From Phycisphaerae bacterium (GTDB taxonomy: Bacteria > Planctomycetota > Phycisphaerae > Phycisphaerales > SM1A02), in assembly GCA_002684755.1 (NCBI GenBank), contig NYVS01000132.1:12157-19151 (forward strand): DNA of 6,995 bases, given 5' to 3'. Below are positions 1-5,130 of the stretch, in pieces. The notes under the pieces are model-generated. The model did not search any database. It saw only the letters and a list, made by a program, of their open reading frames with translations, and was not told the origin of the DNA. The position numbers were made by a program, and so were the translations under genes. How positions within the stretch are numbered: position 1 is the stretch's first letter; each line of letters begins with the position of its first letter.

Positions 1-744
1 GGCATCGGCCCGAGGACGCTCGCACGACGACTCGAGGATCACGCCCCGGACGTCCGGCTGGAGGACGTCGCCGCGGTGCTGGTCACCCATCCCGACGGCG
101 ATCACCTGAGAACGACCTGGCGCCGCACCCTGGAGTCGATGGACTGGCCCATCTTCGCCGCACCGAGCCACCACGCGGCGCTCGCGGCGATGGCGGCACC
201 GGCACGACTTCTCCGACCGCTCGCCGACGGTGGTCGCGAGGTCTCGATCCTTCCCGGCGTGATCAGCGCGACCACCGCCCTCGCCCCGCACGACGACCAC
301 GGCTCCACCGTGATCCGGCTCCGCGTCCGCACGACCCGCGGAGACCTCCGCATCGGCTGGGCGACCGACGTCGGCCGACCCACCGACGAGATGCGATCGC
401 TGCTCGCGGACTGCGAGATCCTCGGCGTGGAATCCAACTACGACGCCGCGATGCAGGCCGCCTCGCCGAGGCCCCCTTTCCTGAAGGCTCGGATCACCGG
501 CGGTCACGGCCATCTCTCGAACACCCAGGCCTTCGAGCTGGTGCGATCGCTCGCGACCGAGGCCACGCCGGATCGAGTCGTCCTCCTCCACCTCTCGCGC
601 GAGTGCAACGACGCGGATCTGGTCCACGACCTCTGGCACGACCACGACGCGACACGCGCATGCCGCACGCACATCGCGGAACAGGATCGTCCCATCGGTC
701 CCTTCGATCTGCTCGACCGGCGGCCCCTTCAGGCCGGGGTCTGA
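1..744 (+). CDS. YycJ/WalJ-like MBL-fold metallohydrolase, 5' partial
   Basis: The reading frame is open from the first base, so the gene starts upstream; 247 residues are visible, probably all but the first 25 or so. The order of motifs fits the YycJ/WalJ branch of the metallo-beta-lactamase fold, putative metal-dependent nucleases or phosphodiesterases of the cytoplasm. Visible are VTHPDGDHL (metal ligands H30, D32, D34, H35 counted from base 1), APHDDHG around H97, ATDVG with the bridging Asp D123, a family-typical ESNYD at 144-148, GGHGHLSN at 167-174, and LLHLSRECND with the final His at H197. The last three resemble the ESNHD, GHLSN and HLSEENN signatures of YycJ. The first motif is HxDxDH instead of the usual HxHxDH, a variant also seen in ComEC-type domains. 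The gene converges without spacer on the next one. The family is secure; the substrate is not known from sequence. Confidence 0.85.
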   Translation, partial: GIGPRTLARRLEDHAPDVRLEDVAAVLVTHPDGDHLRTTWRRTLESMDWPIFAAPSHHAALAAMAAPARLLRPLADGGREVSILPGVISATTALAPHDDHGSTVIRLRVRTTRGDLRIGWATDVGRPTDEMRSLLADCEILGVESNYDAAMQAASPRPPFLKARITGGHGHLSNTQAFELVRSLATEATPDRVVLLHLSRECNDADLVHDLWHDHDATRACRTHIAEQDRPIGPFDLLDRRPLQAGV

Positions 745-1557
745 TCACTGGTCGGGGGTCGGGGACGCCCCGGGCTCGTATCCCACCTCGTAATCGCCCT
801 CGACCGCCTCGAACGCCCGCCGGTTCGACGCCAGCCAGCGGTCCCGGTCGACGGTGAACCGTCCGATCGGTACGCCGTCGAGTGAGATCGGCACGAGGAT
901 CGGCAGGCCCACCGGAAGATCCGCGAGCGGCGCAATGAGATCGCCGATCGCGCGTCCGGCGTCGTCGAGCCGCCGATAGATCTGCACCGCGGGGCCCGCC
1001 TCGAATTCGAATCCGGGGCCCACCAGCTCGCGAGGCGGTTCCCGTTCGGTCCACCACGCGACCGGTTGCCCGGGCAGCAGGATCGTCCCGGGCTGGGCGC
1101 ACGCGAGGGTTCCAGCGGTGCCGGCGGCCTCCAGATCGATCTCGGGCATCTCGAGCCGGCCCGGTCCCCGCCAGCGAATCCACTGGAGTCCGGCATAGAC
1201 CGCGGCCTCGAGGGCCAGGGAAGCGTCCGACGCGATCTCCAGCAACGCTTCCGGCATCGAGACGCCCGACCAGAGGGTGTCCAGACGCGACGACGCCTCC
1301 TCGACCCCGATCGCCGCTCGATCCCGCGCGAGTCCCCGATCCGGTCCTTCGACCCGATCGAGCTCCGCCAGCGCGAAGGTGATGGCCTGCAGCCTGATCA
1401 CTTCGGGGATCGACTCCCGCCAGGCTCGATCGTCGTCGTCATCGGATCGCTTGAGCCCCTCCCCCGCCTTGACGAGATCGGTCCAGTGTCCGAGCAGCGT
1501 GGTCCAGGTGACCAGGCCGGTCGGCAGTTTCGACGTTGGTGTCGGCGCGTCTTCCAC
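745..1557 (-). CDS. Hypothetical protein, 270 residues, unknown function
   Basis: This open frame on the minus strand has codon use like its neighbours and fills the space between two recognised genes. I do not recognise the family. The start chosen is GTG (complement of 1555-1557), because the frame stays open upstream without another usual start codon that leaves room for a promoter; a later start is possible. The protein has no signal peptide or membrane segment and is probably cytoplasmic. Residues 1-45 are polar and contain a five-Asp run at 39-43. Residues 48-125 look helical and amphipathic. Residues 130-270 are richer in Pro, Gly and Trp and look like beta structure, with a Trp pair in PVAWWTE (165-171) and a hydrophobic stretch at 212-235. 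It has one Cys and no obvious catalytic motif. It is divergent from the PurF-like gene and tail-to-tail with the MBL gene. A lineage-restricted planctomycete protein is my best guess. Confidence 0.72.
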   Translation of the reverse strand: MEDAPTPTSKLPTGLVTWTTLLGHWTDLVKAGEGLKRSDDDDDRAWRESIPEVIRLQAITFALAELDRVEGPDRGLARDRAAIGVEEASSRLDTLWSGVSMPEALLEIASDASLALEAAVYAGLQWIRWRGPGRLEMPEIDLEAAGTAGTLACAQPGTILLPGQPVAWWTEREPPRELVGPGFEFEAGPAVQIYRRLDDAGRAIGDLIAPLADLPVGLPILVPISLDGVPIGRFTVDRDRWLASNRRAFEAVEGDYEVGYEPGASPTPDQ

Positions 1558-1642
1558 AACGACAGCATAGATCGGCGCTCGACGCGGCGGGTTCGGGATT
1601 CGTGGCGCAGGCGTGGCGTCGAAGCGTTACCGTGCCACCCCC
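1558..1642. promoter_or_regulatory. Divergent intergenic region with presumed promoters
   Basis: These 85 bases separate the GTG start of the minus-strand hypothetical gene from the ATG of the PurF-like gene, so both promoters should lie here or inside the neighbouring reading frames. I could not find a convincing -35/-10 pair on either strand, nor a clear Shine-Dalgarno sequence in front of either start. The call rests on gene orientation alone. Confidence 0.35.
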
Positions 1643-3559
1643 ATGAGCGACCGGATCTCCCACGAATGCGGACTCGCCGTCGTTCGGCTCTTGAAGCCGC
1701 TTGACTGGTATCGGGAAGAGCACGGCGATTCGCTCTGGGGACTTCGTCGACTCTTCCTGCTCATGGAGAAGCAGCACAACCGCGGGCAGGACGGTGCCGG
1801 GATCGGTGCCGTCCGATTCGACATGCCCGCGGGCGAGCGATACCTCTCCCGACTCCGCAGCGCCAAGCGGAATCCCATCGAACGGCTCTTCGACACGGTC
1901 ATGAAACCGCTGCGGAACCTCTCGATGGAGAAGATCGACGCCCTTTCGGGGCTCGATCTCAAGCGACGCATGCCGCACCTCGGGGAGCTGATGCTCGGGC
2001 ATCTCCGGTACGGCACCCACGGCGGGCGGACCATCACGGCGTGCCATCCGTACCTGCGGAAGAACATCGTCGCCAGTCGGAATCTCGCGGTCGCCGGCAA
2101 CTTCAACCTCACCAATTCGAAGCTGCTCTTCGAGGAACTGATGGAGTACGGCCTCGATCCCGTCGGCGACTCCGACACCCAGGTCGTGCTGGAGAAGATC
2201 GGCTACTACCTCGACCGCGAGCACGAGCATCTCGCCGCGACCATGGGCCCGGGATCGTTCCAGGCGCTGGAGGGTCGCGAGCTCGCCGAGACCGTGTCCA
2301 CCGAGCTGGATCTGGTCCGCGTGCTCCGGAACGCGGCCGACCGGTTCGACGGCGGTTACGTCTTCGCCTCGATCGTCGGCAACGGCGATCTCCTGGTCTG
2401 CCGGGACCCCGCCGGGATCCGCCCCGCGTTCCTGTACCGGGACGACACGGTGGTCTCGGTCGCGAGCGAACGGGCCGCCCTGGTCACCGCGTTCAACGTC
2501 GAGCCCGACGCGATCGAGGAGATTCCCCCCGCCCACGCCCTCGAAGTGAAGCGGAACGGGGCGATCCGGATCGAACCGTTCATCGAGCCGCTTCCGGTGC
2601 GGAAGTGCACGTTCGAACGGATCTACTTCAGCCGAGGCAACGATCGCGACATCTACCGCGAGCGGAAACGACTCGGAGCGAACCTCGCGGAACGGGTCCT
2701 CGAGGCCATCGACTGGAACATCGACGACACGGTGTTCGGCTTCATCCCCAACACCGCCGAGACCGCGTTCGCGGGCCTGCGTGAAGAGATCAACGCCGTC
2801 CTCCGACGTCGCAACGGCGAGGAACTGTGGAAGCGGATCGAAGCCGGGACCGTCACCCGGGGGGACGTCGACCGACTCATCCGCACGCGGGCCCGCTCCG
2901 AAAAGGTCGCTCACAAGGACCAGCGGCTGCGGACGTTCATCACCCACGATGCCGCCCGGCGGGATCTGGTGTCGCACGTGTACGACGTCACCCGGGGGAC
3001 CATCACCGACGGCGACACCCTGGTGGTGGTGGACGACTCCATCGTCCGCGGTACCACCCTCCGCGAGTCGATCATCACCATGCTGTCGAGACTCTCGCCC
3101 CGAAGGATCGTGGTGGTCTCGAGCGCGCCGCCGATCATGTACCCGGACTGCTACGGGATCGACATGAGCCAGCTCGGCCGCTTCATCGCCTTCGAAGCGG
3201 CGGTGACGTTGATCCGCGACGCCGGCGAGGCGGACCTCCTCGACGAGGTCGAAGCCAGGTGCATCGAGCAGGCCGATCTCGCCCCCGAACGGATGAAGAA
3301 CCACGTCGCCGCGATCTACGATCGATTTCCGCTCGAGACCCTCTCGGCCCGGGTCGCGGATCTCATCCGGAGCGATCGACTCGAATGGTCCGGTGAGATC
3401 GAAATGGTCTACCAGGATCTCGCCGGCCTTCACGAGGCGATGCCCGGTCACACCGGCGACTGGTACTTCACGGGCGACTATCCGACCCCGGGCGGGTATC
3501 GAGTGCTCAACACCGCCTATCTCAACTGGCGGAAGAACGACGAACGCCGGGCCTACTGA
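1643..3559 (+). CDS. purF: Amidophosphoribosyltransferase-like protein, long variant (PurF family)
   Basis: PurF makes 5-phosphoribosylamine from PRPP and glutamine, the first step of purine synthesis, in the cytoplasm. The N-terminal class II glutamine amidotransferase domain (about 9-280) shows the nucleophile context HECGLAVV (C9), NRGQDGAG (46-53), GHLRYGTHGG (119-128), GNFNLTN (152-158) and DPAGIRP. The phosphoribosyltransferase domain carries VVVDDSIVRGTT (461-472), the PRPP loop, followed by SSAPPIMYPDCYGID. The start is ATG 1643, not the in-frame GTG at 1613: it gives MSDRISHEC, implying cleavage of eight residues to free Cys9, as for the B. subtilis propeptide. At 638 residues it is much longer than classical PurF (about 470-505). 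VPDSG is replaced by IPNTAETA (368-375), about 45 residues are inserted after it, the C-terminal iron-sulfur CxxC is absent, and the tail carries WYFTGDYPTPGG (607-618). Long homologues with these features occur in Bacteroidetes. The family is sure; whether it is the cell's purine enzyme is less so. Confidence 0.88.
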   Translation: MSDRISHECGLAVVRLLKPLDWYREEHGDSLWGLRRLFLLMEKQHNRGQDGAGIGAVRFDMPAGERYLSRLRSAKRNPIERLFDTVMKPLRNLSMEKIDALSGLDLKRRMPHLGELMLGHLRYGTHGGRTITACHPYLRKNIVASRNLAVAGNFNLTNSKLLFEELMEYGLDPVGDSDTQVVLEKIGYYLDREHEHLAATMGPGSFQALEGRELAETVSTELDLVRVLRNAADRFDGGYVFASIVGNGDLLVCRDPAGIRPAFLYRDDTVVSVASERAALVTAFNVEPDAIEEIPPAHALEVKRNGAIRIEPFIEPLPVRKCTFERIYFSRGNDRDIYRERKRLGANLAERVLEAIDWNIDDTVFGFIPNTAETAFAGLREEINAVLRRRNGEELWKRIEAGTVTRGDVDRLIRTRARSEKVAHKDQRLRTFITHDAARRDLVSHVYDVTRGTITDGDTLVVVDDSIVRGTTLRESIITMLSRLSPRRIVVVSSAPPIMYPDCYGIDMSQLGRFIAFEAAVTLIRDAGEADLLDEVEARCIEQADLAPERMKNHVAAIYDRFPLETLSARVADLIRSDRLEWSGEIEMVYQDLAGLHEAMPGHTGDWYFTGDYPTPGGYRVLNTAYLNWRKNDERRAY

Positions 3560-4143
3560 ATCGAACCGATGGGATTTCCGAGAACGGGCTGGAGGACGAC
3601 TCCGACCCGGCCGAGGTTTCGAATGCATGGCCGTCTTGGTCGCTCGATCCTCCTCCGGAATCCAGACATGCCTCGCAGCAAGCAACGCCCCGCCGACCCC
3701 CATCGTCGATCAGGACGCAAGAGCCCGGCCACGCATCGTTCTGACCTCCGGTCGGCGACGGCACGGGATCTCGCGACACTCGCCGGTACGGGAAGCCCGC
3801 TCCTCCCCGCCGATCGAGCCTCGATCGCCAACATCTACGCACTCGATCTCCGGGATTCCGACGCCCGGGTTCAGGACTCCGGAAAACCGGCAGGTTCTCG
3901 CTTTTGTGCTTGATCGCCCCCCGCTCAATCGCCATCTTTGAGTTCGGAGACTGAAAGTGTGGAAGGCCCAGCTGGAGGAGCGGGGCCTTCTGCTCGTTTT
4001 GGGGGCCTGAGACCCACTGCGAGGTGATGAAGGTCGCTTCCCGGTCCGCCAAGGCCGCGAAGGTACGACCCGCCTCCCTCCGATCGCCAGGCCTGCCGAC
4101 CGCCGGGATCGCCTCCTCGTGGCCCGAAACGAACCTCTTCGTC
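3560..4143. other. Long intergenic region with no convincing gene
   Basis: No reading frame here combines a plausible start, good codon bias and recognisable protein sequence. The best candidate is an 81-codon plus-strand frame from ATG 3668 to TGA 3913, encoding a basic N-terminal half and DLATLAGTGSPLLPADRAS further on; its third-position bias is only moderate, so I do not call it a gene. Small inverted repeats occur, such as GATCG/CGATC at about 3813-3830 and CCGGAAAACCGG near 3880. From about 3893 to 4020 the sequence becomes visibly richer in A and T than the flanking genes and ends in the terminator-like hairpin at 3962-4000. This part could be the 3' UTR of the PurF-like transcript or a separate small RNA. 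The segment 4020-4143 leads into the rpsD promoter and shows nothing else. Confidence 0.5.
3962..4000 (+). terminator. Rho-independent-type terminator hairpin
   Basis: GAAGGCCC (3962-3969) pairs perfectly with GGGCCTTC (3983-3990). After one A/G mismatch the stem continues with GCT (3971-3973) against AGC (3979-3981), closing a GGAGG loop. A T-rich stretch, TGCTCGTTTT, follows at 3991-4000. The minus strand has no comparable T-tract, so it should act on plus-strand transcripts. It lies about 400 bases after the PurF-like gene and about 145 bases before the rpsD promoter. It either ends a long purF 3' UTR or terminates an unannotated small transcript. The T-run is short and a few bases from the stem, so efficiency is uncertain. 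Confidence 0.6.
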
Positions 4144-4172
4144 TTGACGCTCGGCGGTGGGAATGGTCTACT
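4144..4172 (+). promoter_or_regulatory. Sigma70-type promoter for rpsD
   Basis: TTGACG (4144-4149, five of six matches to the -35 consensus) is followed after exactly 17 bases by TCTACT (4167-4172, four of six matches to the -10). The bases TGG directly before the -10 form an extended -10 (TGn). Transcription would start near 4178-4180, giving rpsD an untranslated leader of about 127 bases. The spacing and match quality stand out in such GC-rich DNA, and the site lies upstream of a gene that needs strong expression. Confidence 0.6.
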
Positions 4173-4219
4173 ACGCGACTCGCCGGAGCGGTTTCCGTCC
4201 CCGGCGTCGTCCCCGACAC

Positions 4220-4287
4220 GCACCCGGAATTCCGGGGGTGCCGGTTCACTCCCGACCCGACCGGCGTCAGAAACGTCGACCGGGGTC
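4220..4287 (+). promoter_or_regulatory. Structured rpsD leader, possible S4 autoregulatory site
   Basis: Two hairpins can be drawn in the predicted 5' UTR. The first pairs GCACCC (4220-4225) with GGGTGC (4236-4241) and contains the 14-base palindrome CCCGGAATTCCGGG (4223-4236), which offers an alternative pairing. The second pairs GACCC (4254-4258) with GGGTC (4283-4287) at its base and CGGCG (4262-4266) with CGTCG (4274-4278) above an internal loop, with TCAGAAA as the apical loop. It ends 19 bases before the rpsD ATG. S4 represses its own mRNA through leader structures in Bacillus and in enterobacteria, so a similar role is plausible, but I cannot match this to a known S4 leader fold. GC-rich DNA forms hairpins by chance. 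Confidence 0.35.
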
Positions 4288-4306
4288 CCAACAGTCGGAT
4301 GTTCGA

Positions 4307-4906
4307 ATGGCCCGTTACCTCGGTCCCAAGGTCAAGCTCTCCCGCCGCGTCGGTGTTCCGATCGCGGATATCCCGAAGCACACCTCGAAGCGGCAGCTCA
4401 ACCCGCCGGGGCAGCACGGGTTTCGTGGGCGTCGTCCCAAGGACTACGGCATCCGCAAGGATGAGAAGCAGAAGCTGCGTTACCACTACAACGTGATGGA
4501 ACGTCAGTTCCGTCGCTACGTCGACGAGGCGACCCGTCGCCCGGGCAACACCGGCGAACTTCTTCTTCAGCTGCTCGAGTGCCGTCTCGACAACGTGATC
4601 CGACGTGCCGGTCTCACCCGCACGATCTGGGCCGCGCGTCAGATGGTCACCCACGGACACGTGCTCGTGAACGGCAAGAAGGTCGACCGACCGAGCTTCG
4701 CGGTGAAGGTGGGCGACGTGATCACCCTCCGCGACAAGATTCACAACCTGGCTCGCGAGAGCATGGAATCCCTCGCCGGCCACATGGTCCCGGGCTGGGT
4801 TGCCATGAACCCCGCGGAACTCAACGTGAAGATCGTCGCGTCGCCGACCTCGGACCAGATCCCCTTCGACGTCAACACCAACCTGATCGTCGAGTTCTAC
4901 CGCTGA
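4307..4906 (+). CDS. rpsD: 30S ribosomal protein S4
   Basis: S4 binds 16S rRNA early in small-subunit assembly, takes part in decoding fidelity and often represses its own synthesis. The product has 199 residues, slightly shorter than the usual 200-209. It begins MARYLGPKVKLSRR, the standard S4 opening, and continues with KRQLNPPGQHG (28-38) and a basic helical stretch, EKQKLRYHYNVMERQFRRYV (53-72). The S4 RNA-binding domain runs from about residue 91 to 155 and contains ECRLDNVIRRAG and ARQMVTHGHVLVNGKKVDRP. The end, NTNLIVEFYR, is also typical. The zinc-binding cysteines of the C+ form are absent; the only Cys is C92, so this is a zinc-independent S4. The frame is open for 50 codons upstream, but that part overlaps the predicted promoter and is not S4-like, so ATG 4307 is the start. 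No clear Shine-Dalgarno sequence is seen. The gene stands alone, not beside rpsM, rpsK and rpoA. Confidence 0.97.
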   Translation: MARYLGPKVKLSRRVGVPIADIPKHTSKRQLNPPGQHGFRGRRPKDYGIRKDEKQKLRYHYNVMERQFRRYVDEATRRPGNTGELLLQLLECRLDNVIRRAGLTRTIWAARQMVTHGHVLVNGKKVDRPSFAVKVGDVITLRDKIHNLARESMESLAGHMVPGWVAMNPAELNVKIVASPTSDQIPFDVNTNLIVEFYR

Positions 4907-4952
4907 TCCCATCGGGGCCTCGGCCTCGACTCGACGGGCTGCGTTCCACCAC

Positions 4953-5018
4953 GGACCGTCGCGTCCGGCTCCCTTCGAGGCCCTCCCCGGCATCGACGGA
5001 CCGACGCGACGGTCCTTT
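4953..5018 (+). terminator. Large nested hairpin, probable rpsD terminator
   Basis: GGACCGTCGCGTC (4953-4965) and GACGCGACGGTCC (5003-5015) are perfect 13-base inverted repeats, followed by TTT (5016-5018). The 37-base loop holds a second hairpin, CGAGGCC against GGCATCG at about 4976-4995 with one mismatch. It starts 46 bases after the rpsD stop. The T-run is very short, so it could be an mRNA-stabilising structure or a weak or Rho-assisted terminator instead. It separates rpsD from the next gene, 112 bases downstream. Confidence 0.55.
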
Positions 5019-5130
5019 CACAGCCGGTTCCATCCGCGTTCCGTTCCTTCCCCACACGTGGCCGCGACACGCTTTCGAGCAGCCTCGACCGCACCCCTGA
5101 ACCGCCGCACGCCGAACCCCGGAAGACCTC

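Noticed and set aside
1439..3703. A 754-codon open frame on the minus strand, opposite the PurF-like gene
   Set aside because: It runs antisense to a clearly recognisable enzyme, also overlaps the hypothetical gene, and its product is a low-complexity mix of Arg, Asp, Val and Gly with no domain. This is a usual artefact of high third-position GC on the coding strand.
3909..3943. TTGATC and TTGAGT as possible -35 elements for a small RNA
   Set aside because: Neither has an acceptable -10 at 16-18 bases; the best match is three of six positions.
3522..4223. A 233-codon minus-strand frame across the intergenic region
   Set aside because: It overlaps the end of the PurF-like gene, the rpsD promoter and the terminator hairpin. 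Its composition is not like the real genes here and no domain is recognisable.
4157..4306. In-frame GTG extension of rpsD by 50 residues
   Set aside because: S4 homologues start at MARY. The extension is Arg/Pro-rich and unlike S4, and its GTG lies inside the predicted promoter spacer, upstream of the expected transcription start.
3710..4993. A 427-codon minus-strand frame opposite rpsD
   Set aside because: It is antisense to the whole rpsD gene, and its sequence mirrors the S4 codons. It has no independent support.
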